A DNA stretch of 30,462 nt, taken from a virus. A program made the translations under genes and the position numbers. The notes beneath the pieces were generated by a model, which was given only the letters and a program-made list of their open reading frames with translations, did no database searches and was not told the DNA's origin. Within the stretch, counting starts at the first letter, position 1. Each line of letters opens with the position of its first letter. Positions 15,800-23,494 of this stretch are shown here, piece after piece. The stretch spans positions 1 to 30,462 of the IMG/VR virus record IMGVR_UViG_3300031951_000838; one strand, given 5' to 3'.

Positions 15800-16314
15800 A
15801 AGGCGGGGGCGTGAAAGGCGGGGGCTTGAGCCGGCTCGACGGCTGGCCCGAGATTCTCGCCGCCCATCTGCGCGCGGCGATGGCGCGCGAGTTCGCGTGG
15901 GGCGCCCACGATTGCTGCGCCTTCGCGGCCGACGGCGTTCTCGCCATGACCGGCATCGATCCGATCGCGCCCGCTCGCGGCCGCTACGCCGACGAAAAGC
16001 GCGCCGCCGTCGTCGTTCGCGATATCGGCGGCGCGGGCGTCCCCGAGGCCGCCGATGTGCTGCTGTCGGCGATCGGCGCGCCCGCCATCGCCCCGACCTT
16101 CGCGCAACGCGGCGATCTGGTCTTGATCGACGCGCCCGTTTTTTCCGCCGAAAGCTTACGCGCGCAAAACGGGTTGGCGGGCGGCGTTTTGCGCGCGGAA
16201 ACACGCGGCTGGTGCATGGGGCTGATCGCGCTCGACGGCCGCGTCGCCGTCGCCGCACCGATGGGCCTGTCGTTCTTTCCGGCGCGCCAAGCCGCGCGCG
16301 CCTGGAGCATCTGA
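15784..16314 (+). CDS. DUF6950-like / NlpC-P60-type tail peptidase (putative)
   Basis: Probable tail-tip cysteine peptidase that opens peptidoglycan during DNA entry, like lambda gpK or GTA g14. The product has AWGAHDCCAFAADGVLAMTG (H42, C44, C45 from the first ATG), the hallmark of DUF6950-type proteins, and a late GDLVLIDAP strand. The conserved second-half histidine of NlpC/P60 enzymes is not obvious: the matching position reads CMGLIALDG, so activity is uncertain. Start choice is open. ATG 15784 gives 176 residues, GTG 15796 and GTG 15811 lie in a perfect tandem repeat, and TTG 15826 gives LSRLDGWPE, where homologous proteins usually begin. All are in frame. Confidence 0.78.
   Translation: MGAFVKGGGVKGGGLSRLDGWPEILAAHLRAAMAREFAWGAHDCCAFAADGVLAMTGIDPIAPARGRYADEKRAAVVVRDIGGAGVPEAADVLLSAIGAPAIAPTFAQRGDLVLIDAPVFSAESLRAQNGLAGGVLRAETRGWCMGLIALDGRVAVAAPMGLSFFPARQAARAWSI
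15796..15825 (+). repeat. Tandem 15-bp direct repeat at the peptidase gene start
   Basis: GTGAAAGGCGGGGGC occurs twice without spacer, at 15796-15810 and 15811-15825. Each copy holds a possible GTG start and a Shine-Dalgarno-like AAAGGCGG that could serve the start after it (GTG 15811 or TTG 15826). In frame it encodes VKGGG twice. It is either a duplicated translation start region or a short Gly-rich N-terminal repeat. Confidence 0.8.
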
Positions 16315-16315
16315 A

Positions 16316-19300
16316 ATGCGCCTGTCCTTGCTTCTCGCGACGACCGCGCTGGTGGCCGTCCCCTTCGCGGCGGAAGCCGCACCCCCCGCCATCGCCGCCG
16401 TCACCGCCGTCGTCGCGGCGGGCGCGGCCTATTCGTCGGGCATCGTGCTGTTCGGCACCACGCTGGTCGGGGCGGGCTGGGCGGCGGCGGCGGTGGCCGG
16501 TGCGGCGTCGCTCGCCTTGGGTTTCGTCAGCCAGGCGCTCACGCCCAAGCCCAAGGCGGCGCAAGCGCCGACCATCGCCTTCGAGGCGCGCGACCGCACC
16601 TTGGCGATCCGCCAGCCGATCGTCACGGGCAAAATCCATCTGGGCCGCCTGCGCGTGTCGGGCGCGCAGACCCTCATCGAAAGCGCGGGCTCGAACAACG
16701 GCACGCTGCATCTGCTGGTCACGCTGTCGGTACGCCCGCTCGGGCGGCTCGAGGAACTCTGGCTCGACGACGAGCAAGTCCCGCACGACGGCGCGCATGG
16801 CGACGGGATCGGCGGCAACGCGACCGGGAAGTTCGCCGGCAAGGTGAAGGTCTGGTACGGCGACGGCACGGTCTCGGGCGACGCGACGTTGAACGCGGCG
16901 CTGACGGCCGCCCTCGGCTCGCAATGGACGGCCGACCACAAGCAGTCCGGGTGCGCCAAGCTCTACGTCCAACTGACCTGGGACGAATCGCTGTTCGCCT
17001 CGGGCACGCCCAACGTGTCGGCGGTCGTGCGTTGCGCGCCCTTGCGCGACCCGCGCACCGGGGCGACCGTGTGGAGCGACAACTGGGCGCTGGCGATGGC
17101 GCATTACCTGACCATCCCGGAAACCGAAGGCGGGTTCGGCGCCGATCTCGCCGAGATCGACGACGACGCGCTGATCGCCGCGGCCAACGCGTGCGACGAG
17201 ATGGTCGCGGTGGCCGCGAAAACCACCACGTTCACCGCCGATGCGGCGTCGAACGATCTGACTTTGGCGGACGGCAAGGCGCGCTTGCGCACCGGCATGC
17301 GCGTGCGGGTGTCGAGCGCGGGCACGCTGCCGGGCGGGCTGGCGGCGGGCACCGATTACTTCGTGTGCGAGCACGCGACGCGGCGCATCGGCTTGGCCAC
17401 CAGCCTTGTGAACGCCCGCGCGCGGACCTTGATCGACCTCACCTCGGCGGGCACGGGCACGCACACGATCGAGGCGCGCGCGGAGCCGCGCTACACGGCC
17501 AACGGCACGATCGACACCGCCGACGAGCCCGAAAGCATCCTCGGGCGCCTGCTCTCGGGCGGGGCGGGAAAGCTCATCCGCGTCCAGGGCAAATGGGAAA
17601 TCCACGCCGGCGTCTGGGCGGGCGCCACGCGGCCCGCGCTCGCCACGGACGACGTCGTCCAAGGCTTTTCGGTCGCCTGGCGCCGGTCGCCCGACCAGCT
17701 CGTCAACGGCGTCAAGGGAACCTTCGTCGATCCCGACAGCGCCTGGCAGCCGACCGATTTTCCGGCCGTGTCCGTCGCCGCCTATGTGACCGAAGACCAG
17801 GGGCGCAAATCCTGGCGCTCGGACACCGAGCTTCCCTTCACCGTTTCGCCGTCGATGGCCCAGCGCATCGCGCGGATCGAGCTGGAGCGCAACCGCCGCC
17901 AAGTCTCGACGAAATGGATCTGCAAGCTCACCGCGCTCGACATCGCCGCCGGCGACACGATCGCCGCGACGTATGCGCGTTACGGCTGGACCGACAAGAC
18001 TTTCGAGGTCGGATCGTTCAAGCTCGTCGTCCTTGACGACCGGGGCGCGCCCGCGCTGGCGGTCGAGCTTGGTCTGGCCGAGATCGACGCGAACGTCTAC
18101 GCCTGGAACCCGGCCGACGAGATCGATCTGCCGCCTTCGCCGCGCACCAATCTGCCGAGCCCCGGCGTCGTCGCCGCACCCACGAGCCTCGCGCTGTCCT
18201 CGGGCAGCGCGGAGCTCGACCGCCGCGTGGACGGCACGGTGTTCTCGCGCCTTCGGGCCGATTGGACGGCGCCCGCCGACGCCTTCGTCACCGGCGGCGG
18301 GCTGATCGAAATCCAGCACAAGAAATCCGCCGACACCGACTGGCAGCCGAGCGAGTTCACGCAAGGGGCGGCGACCTTCTATCGCATCCTGGACGTCGCC
18401 GACGGCGTCGCCTACGACGTTCGGATTCGGGCGCGGAACTATGTCGGCGCGCTTTCCGCCTGGGTCGCGGCGACCGGCCATGTCGTGCTCGGCAAAACCG
18501 CCCCGCCGTCGGACGTGACCGGGTTTTCGGCGGCGGCGAACGGCACGGCGGCCGTGCTGCGCTGGTCGCCGATCGCCGACGCCGATCTCGACGGCTACGA
18601 CATCCGCTTCGCGCCCGCCGGGGTGACGCTGTGGAATTCCGCCACGCCCTTGAGCCAGGCGACGGGGGCGACGTCGATCACCACCATCGCCGTTCCGCCC
18701 GGCGATTGGACCTTCTTTATTCGCGCCCGCGACAATTCCGGGAACCTGTCGACCAACGCCGCCACGGCTTCGGCTACGATCGGCGCGATCCCCGTGGGCT
18801 CGACCAACATCGTCATCGCCACGCGGCCCCAGGCGCCCGATTGGCTCGGCGTCAAGACCGACTGCCACGTCCATTGGACCGGCGTGCTGGTGCCGGATTC
18901 CACGGAACTCGCTTCGGACATGACCGACGCGGAGCTGTGGGACGAGTTCGCCGCCTATCCGGTCCCGGTCGCGCGCTACGAGGCGCCGGAAATCGATCTC
19001 GGCGCGGATTATCGGGTTCGCACCTACGCCGCCACGTCCGCGCGGCTGGGCGCGGGCGAAACCGCCGGGGCCGCCATCGCCCAGCTCGAACAGGATTATC
19101 GGCTCGACGCCGGCAGCTATGACGGGTTCGAGGCGTGGAGCATCGGCACCAACGATCTGCGCTTCGCCAAGCAGGCCATCGAGCTGCGCGCGGCCGACGG
19201 CAAGTCCGTCGCCGTCGCGTTTACCCCGACCATCGACGCGGCCGTGCGCTCCGACGAAAGCGGCACGAACGTCGCGGTCGCGTCGGGCGGCACGGCGGTC

Positions 19301-19474
19301 ACGTTCGGCCGCCGCTTCTTCAATCCGCCGAACGTGCAGGTCACGCCCGTCGGCGGCACGGTCCAGCAAGCCTGGGCCGAAAGCGTGACGGCGACGGGCT
19401 TCACGATCCGCACCGCCAACGGCACGGGCACGCCCACGGCGGGCAACGCCAACTGGCAAGCAACCGGAGTCTAG
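16316..19474 (+). CDS. Tail-tip host specificity protein, J-like, with fibronectin type III domains
   Basis: The 1052-residue central tip protein probably carries receptor binding. The N-terminus has two hydrophobic stretches (about 1-22 and 25-75), which are usual in J-like proteins and are not good evidence for export. Next comes the tip-hub region (about 80-400; RQPIVTGKIHLGRLRVSGA, LSVRPLGRLEELWLDDEQV, ARLYVQLTWDESLF-type stretch). A region around 500-600 ends with AVELGLAEIDANVYAWNPADE. Two fibronectin type III-like domains follow (about 614-722 and 726-822; PPSDVTGFSAAANGTAAVLRW, GYDIRFAP). The last 200 residues end in FGRRFFNPPNVQVTPVGG and TATGFTIRTANG, resembling small lectin-like or gp53-like C-terminal folds. 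Size and gene order match lambda J. Confidence 0.9.
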   Translation: MRLSLLLATTALVAVPFAAEAAPPAIAAVTAVVAAGAAYSSGIVLFGTTLVGAGWAAAAVAGAASLALGFVSQALTPKPKAAQAPTIAFEARDRTLAIRQPIVTGKIHLGRLRVSGAQTLIESAGSNNGTLHLLVTLSVRPLGRLEELWLDDEQVPHDGAHGDGIGGNATGKFAGKVKVWYGDGTVSGDATLNAALTAALGSQWTADHKQSGCAKLYVQLTWDESLFASGTPNVSAVVRCAPLRDPRTGATVWSDNWALAMAHYLTIPETEGGFGADLAEIDDDALIAAANACDEMVAVAAKTTTFTADAASNDLTLADGKARLRTGMRVRVSSAGTLPGGLAAGTDYFVCEHATRRIGLATSLVNARARTLIDLTSAGTGTHTIEARAEPRYTANGTIDTADEPESILGRLLSGGAGKLIRVQGKWEIHAGVWAGATRPALATDDVVQGFSVAWRRSPDQLVNGVKGTFVDPDSAWQPTDFPAVSVAAYVTEDQGRKSWRSDTELPFTVSPSMAQRIARIELERNRRQVSTKWICKLTALDIAAGDTIAATYARYGWTDKTFEVGSFKLVVLDDRGAPALAVELGLAEIDANVYAWNPADEIDLPPSPRTNLPSPGVVAAPTSLALSSGSAELDRRVDGTVFSRLRADWTAPADAFVTGGGLIEIQHKKSADTDWQPSEFTQGAATFYRILDVADGVAYDVRIRARNYVGALSAWVAATGHVVLGKTAPPSDVTGFSAAANGTAAVLRWSPIADADLDGYDIRFAPAGVTLWNSATPLSQATGATSITTIAVPPGDWTFFIRARDNSGNLSTNAATASATIGAIPVGSTNIVIATRPQAPDWLGVKTDCHVHWTGVLVPDSTELASDMTDAELWDEFAAYPVPVARYEAPEIDLGADYRVRTYAATSARLGAGETAGAAIAQLEQDYRLDAGSYDGFEAWSIGTNDLRFAKQAIELRAADGKSVAVAFTPTIDAAVRSDESGTNVAVASGGTAVTFGRRFFNPPNVQVTPVGGTVQQAWAESVTATGFTIRTANGTGTPTAGNANWQATGV

Positions 19475-19477
19475 ATC

Positions 19478-20716
19478 ATGGTCGCCCCCTACATCGCGCC
19501 CGACAACACGTCGCAGAACGGCGCGGCCTACAAATCCAATCTCGACAACGCCATCGTCGCCGGCGCGCGGGTCGCGGTCGCGTTCCTGCCCCAGGCGCAG
19601 GCGTCGCCGAACATGACCGTGCGCGTGCTGGCCGGCGCCCTGCTGAACGGCACGACGCTGACCGAAGTGGCGGCGCAGAACACGGGAACGGTCGTCGCAC
19701 CCGTCACGCATCCGCGGATCGATCGCGTGGTGCTCAATCCCGCCACGGGCGCCGTCTCGGTCGTCACGGGCGTCGAGAATGCGTCGCCCGTCGCTCCGGC
19801 CATCCCGGCCGACCGTTTGCCGCTCTGCCGGTTCCAGCTTGCGACGAGCACGACGCAGATCACCAACGCGATGATCGTCGACGAGCGGGTCGGGGCGGGG
19901 GGCGGAACCATCCCCGACTTGTCGGTCACGGCCCGCAAAGAGAGCGACGATCCGTGGTCGAGCGTGGCCTCGGCTTCGACCGTCGATCTCGGCGCGATCA
20001 ACTCGCGCAACGCGCTGATCACCGGCACGACGACAATCACCAGCTTCGGCAACACGGGCGGCGAGGGGCGCGCCTACCGCGTGCGCTTTGGCGGCGCGCT
20101 GACGCTGACGCACAACGCGCCCTCGCTGATCCTGCCGACGGCGGCGAACATCGTCACCGCCGCCGGCGACACGGCCGAGTTCGTCAAGGAGTCCGGTACG
20201 GGCAATTGGCGTTGCACGGATTACCAGCGCGCGAACGGCCAGCCGCTGGCCGGGGCGGGCGCCATGGTCGGCACCCCGCAGATCGCGACCTACACCACCA
20301 ACACCAACCTTACGACCACGATTCCGCATGACGACACGATTCCCCAAAACACCGAGGGAACGCAGATTCTATCCCTGGCGCGCGCGGCGGCGAGCGCGTC
20401 GAACCGCATCCGCATTCGCGTCACCGGCTTCGGCTGGTACACCTCGGGCGGCTCGGCGATCACGCTGGCGATCTTCCAATCCGGCTCGGCCAACGCGATC
20501 CAGGCGACGGGCTATCGCAACGGCCCCGGCGGCGACAGCTTCGGCCCCCTCGTGGCCGAAGTGGAGTTTTCCCCCGGCTCCACGTCGTCGGTCACCTATT
20601 CCGTGCGCGTCGGTGCGGATAGCGGCAACGCGCGGATGAACGGCAACGTGACCACGGGCCGGTTCTTCGGCGGGGCCGCCGCCACTACGATGATCGTCGA
20701 GGAGTTCACGCCATGA
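19478..20716 (+). CDS. Tail fibre-like / receptor-binding structural protein
   Basis: The 412-residue, beta-rich product starts 3 nt after the J-like gene. The N-terminal part (about 1-140: YIAPDNTSQNGAAYKSNLDNAI, HPRIDRVVLNPATGAVSVVTG, PAIPADRLPLCRFQLAT) matches a type of phage tail fibre N-terminus in which a parallel-fibre segment is followed by TTQITNAMIVDER. The middle (about 165-260) is a pectin-like Gly/Thr/Asn-rich beta segment, and the last 140 residues form a separate beta domain (IRIRVTGFGWYTSGGSAITLAIF) that could bind the receptor. No chaperone-cleavage domain was seen. It is likely to set host range together with the J-like protein. Confidence 0.8.
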   Translation: MVAPYIAPDNTSQNGAAYKSNLDNAIVAGARVAVAFLPQAQASPNMTVRVLAGALLNGTTLTEVAAQNTGTVVAPVTHPRIDRVVLNPATGAVSVVTGVENASPVAPAIPADRLPLCRFQLATSTTQITNAMIVDERVGAGGGTIPDLSVTARKESDDPWSSVASASTVDLGAINSRNALITGTTTITSFGNTGGEGRAYRVRFGGALTLTHNAPSLILPTAANIVTAAGDTAEFVKESGTGNWRCTDYQRANGQPLAGAGAMVGTPQIATYTTNTNLTTTIPHDDTIPQNTEGTQILSLARAAASASNRIRIRVTGFGWYTSGGSAITLAIFQSGSANAIQATGYRNGPGGDSFGPLVAEVEFSPGSTSSVTYSVRVGADSGNARMNGNVTTGRFFGGAAATTMIVEEFTP

Positions 20717-21132
20717 CCTACGCCATCCTAAGCGCCCGATACGCCGACGAGTCACACCAAACGGCCGTGATCGAAACCGCCGAAGCGGGGTCCGTGGCGA
20801 TCTCCTCGGTCGACACGCCCGCCGAATGGGCCGCGCTGCTCGAATGGGCCGATGCGCCGGGCAACGCGATCGCGGGCTATGTCGAGCCGCCGCCGTCGGT
20901 GCCGCGCATCGTGTCGCGCGCGCAAGGACGTATCGCGTTGCTGCGCGCGGGCCTGCTGGGCGCGGCCGAAACGGCCATTGCCGCCTCGGTCGACGCGGAG
21001 CTGCAAATCTGGTGGGCGGACGCCCAGGAGTTCCGGCGCGATTCCCCCCGCATCGCGGCCGTCGGTACGGCGCTGGGTCTGACGCCGGCGCAGATCGACG
21101 CGCTGTTCGTGTCCGCCGCGACGGTGACGTGA
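20713..21132 (+). CDS. Tail fibre assembly-like protein (putative)
   Basis: The 139-residue product overlaps the fibre gene stop by 4 nt (ATGA). The N-terminal half is a short alpha/beta region (AILSARYADESHQTAVIET). The C-terminal half has the recurring pattern of small proteins found after fibre genes: GRIALLRAGLLGAAETAI, WWADAQEFRRDSPRIAAVG and LGLTPAQIDALFVSA, comparable to phage XkdW-like or DUF4376-like C-termini in which a helix pair ends in fr-dSp-v-a---alglt--qlD-lF. It could be a chaperone or a minor fibre component. Function is inferred from location and C-terminal pattern only. Confidence 0.65.
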   Translation: MTYAILSARYADESHQTAVIETAEAGSVAISSVDTPAEWAALLEWADAPGNAIAGYVEPPPSVPRIVSRAQGRIALLRAGLLGAAETAIAASVDAELQIWWADAQEFRRDSPRIAAVGTALGLTPAQIDALFVSAATVT

Positions 21133-21461
21133 TGGCCGATCCGCTCCCCGAAAATCTGCGCCTGATCCATCGCGACGATCTGAAGGTCCTCGCGAAGGAG
21201 GCCGCGCAGGAAGGCGTGCGCGACTTCCTCGAGGAAATCGGCGTGCGTCGCGACGAGGCGCATTTGCTGCGCGCCGCCGTCGAGTTCCAGAAGACGCTCG
21301 ACCGCGCCAAGGGCGAGATCGGGCGCGAGCTGATGAAGACGCTGGCGCGCGCGTTGCTCTGGGTGACGGCGATCGGGCTTGTGGTCGCGGGCGCCAAGGC
21401 GCTTGGGATCGGCTTGCCCGCCTGGATCGCCGCGAGCGCGGCCTTGCCCGACAAACACTGA
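21132..21461 (+). CDS. DUF6127-like small membrane protein (possible second holin or tail accessory)
   Basis: The 109-residue product starts within the previous stop (TGATG). It has a charged helical N-terminal part (LRLIHRDDLKVLAKEAAQEGVRD split around residues 9-32, then EEIGVRRDEAHLLRA) and a single hydrophobic helix near 73-95 (ARALLWVTAIGLVVAGAKALG). This layout (R-dL..L...AA.eGa...L..iGL...da...i.elR.ll...r.ak..... one TM) matches the DUF6127 type found just before lysis genes in alphaproteobacterial prophages. The N-terminus would face the cytoplasm. It may assist lysis or anchor a lysis protein; no experimental function is known to me. Confidence 0.68.
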   Translation: MADPLPENLRLIHRDDLKVLAKEAAQEGVRDFLEEIGVRRDEAHLLRAAVEFQKTLDRAKGEIGRELMKTLARALLWVTAIGLVVAGAKALGIGLPAWIAASAALPDKH

Positions 21462-21471
21462 GGACCCCTCG

Positions 21472-22185
21472 ATGACCGTGATCCCTCTCGGTCGCGCCGC
21501 TGGCGCGTCCGGCGCCTTGCCGCGCCCGCAATTCGCCGATGCGCTCGGCCGCGCCTTGACCGCCGCCGGCTGCGCGGATCGCGCACGCCACGGCGCGTTG
21601 TTGGGGCCGCTTGCCATCGCCGCCGCGCGCTTCGAGATCGTGCGCCGCGAGCGCGTCGCCCACTGGCTCGCCCAGCTCGGCCACGAGAGCGCGGATTTCA
21701 CGAAGATGGAGGAGGACCTTTTCTACACCGACCCCGCGCGCCTGCGCAGCGTGTTCCCCGCGCGCTTCGGCACGAACGCGACGGCCGAACCCTACGCGCG
21801 CAACCCGGAAGCGCTGGCCAATCTGGTCTATTCGAACGTCAACGGGAACGGGCCGATCGCCTCGGGCGACGGCTGGCGCTATCGCGGGCGGGGGCTGATC
21901 CAGCTCACGGGCCGCGCGAATTATCGCGAGGCGGGGCGGGGCATCGACCAGCCGCTCGAGTCCGAGCCCGATCGCGCGGCCGAGCGCTGGACCGCGAGCC
22001 TGATCGCGGGCTGGTTTTGGTTCGACAAGGCGCTCAATCGCATCGCCGATCGCGGCGCCGACGGCCTGGAAGACGTCACGCGCCGCATCAACGGCCGCCG
22101 GATGCTCGGCCTCGCCGATCGCCGCCGACGCTACGAAGCCGCGCGGGCCGCGCTGACCCCGTTCCCCGAATTGCTGGAGGTTTAA
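21472..22185 (+). CDS. Endolysin, glycoside hydrolase family 19 (chitinase-like)
   Basis: Cleaves the beta-1,4 glycan bonds of peptidoglycan at lysis. The 237-residue product has the GH19 core: HWLAQLGHESADFTKMEEDL (about 64-83) with the two candidate catalytic glutamates E72 (in GHES) and E81 (in MEEDL), and then GDGWRYRGRGLIQLTGRANY, the substrate-cleft signature of the family. A C-terminal TRRINGRRMLGLADRRRRYE motif is also typical. There is no signal peptide, so release depends on a holin, and the next gene codes for a holin-like protein. ATG 21472 is preceded by GAGGACC; a longer frame upstream overlaps the previous gene and lacks GH19 features. Confidence 0.94.
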   Translation: MTVIPLGRAAGASGALPRPQFADALGRALTAAGCADRARHGALLGPLAIAAARFEIVRRERVAHWLAQLGHESADFTKMEEDLFYTDPARLRSVFPARFGTNATAEPYARNPEALANLVYSNVNGNGPIASGDGWRYRGRGLIQLTGRANYREAGRGIDQPLESEPDRAAERWTASLIAGWFWFDKALNRIADRGADGLEDVTRRINGRRMLGLADRRRRYEAARAALTPFPELLEV

Positions 22186-22770
22186 ATGCTGCAGGCCTTG
22201 ATCCCGCTCGCGCTGCAATTCGTGCCCGGCCTGGTGGGCGCGGCGTTCGGCAAAAACGCGGCGGCCGTCGCGGCGTCGGTCGGCGAAGCCGCGCAATCGG
22301 TGTTCGGCACCGACGACAAGGACAAGATCGAGAAGGCGATCGCCGCCGACCCGAAACTCGCCTGGGCGTTCAAGGAGAAGCTGCTCGATCTGCGCGACCG
22401 GGAAGGCCAGCGCGAGCACGACGAGCGCATGGCCGAGATGGAGGGCGTGAAGAACGCGCGCGATCTGTTCAAAAACGGCGGACAGCAGGTCGCGAGCAAT
22501 CTCGCTTACGTCACGGTCGCGGCGTTCTTCGTGATCAACGGGGCGATGCTGTGGGGCTATTACGCGCTGCTGACGCAGGGCGTGCAGATCAAGAACCCCG
22601 AACTCGTCATCGCGATCGCCAACGCGGTCGGACTGCTGGCGGGGTTCATCAACTCCAAGGCCGAGCAGGTCTACGGGTTCTTCTTCGGCTCGTCGGTTTC
22701 GGCGCGCGCCAACGCCGCCGCCGCCGGCGCGGCACTCGGCGACATCGCCAAGAAGGCGGCCGGGCGATGA
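22186..22770 (+). CDS. Holin, 3TM GTA-type (putative)
   Basis: Likely forms the membrane lesion that releases the endolysin. The 194-residue product has three hydrophobic segments: about 4-21 (ALIPLALQFVPGLVGAAF), 106-129 (LAYVTVAAFFVINGAMLW) and 140-156 (LVIAIANAVGLLAGFIN). Between the first and second is an acidic/basic helical linker (DKIEKAIAADPKLAWAFKEK, then EHDERMAEMEGVKNARD). This order, with D-P-e-A-..... before two closely spaced C-terminal membrane helices, matches the GTA_holin_3TM family. It begins immediately after the endolysin stop (TAAATG) and ends with ATGA overlap into the next ORF. The call is by layout. Confidence 0.8.
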   Translation: MLQALIPLALQFVPGLVGAAFGKNAAAVAASVGEAAQSVFGTDDKDKIEKAIAADPKLAWAFKEKLLDLRDREGQREHDERMAEMEGVKNARDLFKNGGQQVASNLAYVTVAAFFVINGAMLWGYYALLTQGVQIKNPELVIAIANAVGLLAGFINSKAEQVYGFFFGSSVSARANAAAAGAALGDIAKKAAGR

Positions 22771-22979
22771 GCGGCCTGCGCGTCGCGGCTCCGACCGCGC
22801 CGCCATTGCAGGCCGATTTCGTCTACTACGCGATCCAGCCGGTGTCGCGCCTCAATGCCCGGCAGGCGATGGACGCGCACCCGGAAAGCTGCGTGTGCGT
22901 TCTGGTCGGCGGGGCTTTCGGCTTGATCCCGCTGGCCCAGCTCAAGGCGTTCGTCTCGATCGCCGAACGCTCGAAGTAG
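22767..22979 (+). CDS. Hypothetical small protein at the end of the late operon
   Basis: A 70-residue ORF overlapping the holin stop by 4 nt (ATGA), the last gene before the terminator. The product (ADFVYYAIQPVSRLNARQAM, ESCVCVLVGGAFGLIPLAQL) has a short hydrophobic patch near residues 45-60, with two cysteines in SCVCV, but no clear transmembrane helix or lipobox. It is not an evident Rz or spanin. Translational coupling and last position suggest a lysis-related or accessory role, which is inference. Confidence 0.6.
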   Translation: MSGLRVAAPTAPPLQADFVYYAIQPVSRLNARQAMDAHPESCVCVLVGGAFGLIPLAQLKAFVSIAERSK

Positions 22980-23009
22980 GCGCATGCCGAACGCCGTTCG
23001 CTAAGATTC

Positions 23010-23030
23010 CCGACCATCCGGGATGGTCGG
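23010..23030. other. Near-perfect palindrome in the convergent intergenic region
   Basis: CCGACCATCC (23010-23019) is followed after one base by GGATGGTCGG (23021-23030). The 10-bp arms make it a near-perfect 21-bp dyad. No T-run follows on the plus strand (it continues AAAAC), and on the minus strand the T-run precedes rather than follows it. It could be a weak RNA hairpin or a protein-binding operator-type dyad. Nothing tells which. Confidence 0.55.
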
Positions 23031-23040
23031 AAAACTTAAC

Positions 23041-23085
23041 AGGCCCCGTCTCGGTTCCTCGCGGAATCGGGGCGGGGCCTTTTTG
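23041..23085 (+). terminator. Rho-independent terminator of the late operon
   Basis: An 8-bp GC-rich stem, AGGCCCCG (23041-23048) with CGGGGCCT (23073-23080), is followed by TTTT (23081-23084). The long apical region can fold further (TTCC with GGAA). It lies about 60 nt after the last late gene and just before the 3' end of the oppositely oriented nuclease gene, so it separates the two convergent units. Confidence 0.85.
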
Positions 23086-23089
23086 CGTT

Positions 23090-23494
23090 TCAGGGGCACC
23101 AGGGCCGCCGGCGGCCGTCCCAGCGCCGCGCCAGGCCGGCGGCGATCAGCGCCTCGCCTAGATCGGCGCCGCCGACAGCGACGCGGGCGAGGGTGCGGCC
23201 GTAGCGGTCGCGCGGCCGGCGCGGATCGGGAACGATCTCGACCGGCCCCGCCGCCAGGCGCTCGGCCACGAAGGCCCGCGCGCGTCGGGCCAGCGCGCTC
23301 TCGGCCGCGCAGGCGCCGCGCAGCTCCGGCGTGTCGACGTTGACCAGGCGCACGCGCTGGCCGGCGCAGTCGATCGTGTCGCCGTCGACCGCGCGGCAGG
23401 CGACGGGTTCACCCGGCGGCGGCGCTTGCGCCGGTCGGGGCGCGCACGCGGCGAAGCTCATGAGAGACAGCAGGATCGCGAGCACTCGAATCAT
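23090..23494 (-). CDS. Thermonuclease (staphylococcal nuclease-like), predicted lipoprotein
   Basis: Calcium-dependent endonuclease of DNA and RNA, probably held outside the cytoplasm. The 134-residue product from ATG 23494 has a lipoprotein-like signal (RVLAILLSLMSFAAC, lipobox-like FAAC with C17). The SNase core follows, with all key residues of the staphylococcal enzyme: VDGDT (37-40), RLVNVDTPE (R49, D54, E57, matching R35, D40, E43) and DRYGR (R100, matching R87). A longer upstream frame (to 23638) is rejected because the signal sequence lies at the inner ATG. GGAGGG is 14 nt upstream, rather far. The gene points away from the integrase and converges on the late operon. It is likely a moron or lysogenic conversion gene. 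Confidence 0.88.
   Translation of the reverse strand: MIRVLAILLSLMSFAACAPRPAQAPPPGEPVACRAVDGDTIDCAGQRVRLVNVDTPELRGACAAESALARRARAFVAERLAAGPVEIVPDPRRPRDRYGRTLARVAVGGADLGEALIAAGLARRWDGRRRPWCP

Noticed and set aside
14516-20347. Very long open frame on the minus strand (1943 codons) antisense to the tape measure and tail-tip genes
   Set aside because: It is a by-product of GC-rich third codon positions in the plus-strand genes. The product is Arg/Gly/Asp/Val-rich without domains and crosses several real genes.
22767-22979. Rz-type spanin after the holin
   Set aside because: The product lacks an N-terminal membrane helix, a lipobox and a long periplasmic coiled coil.
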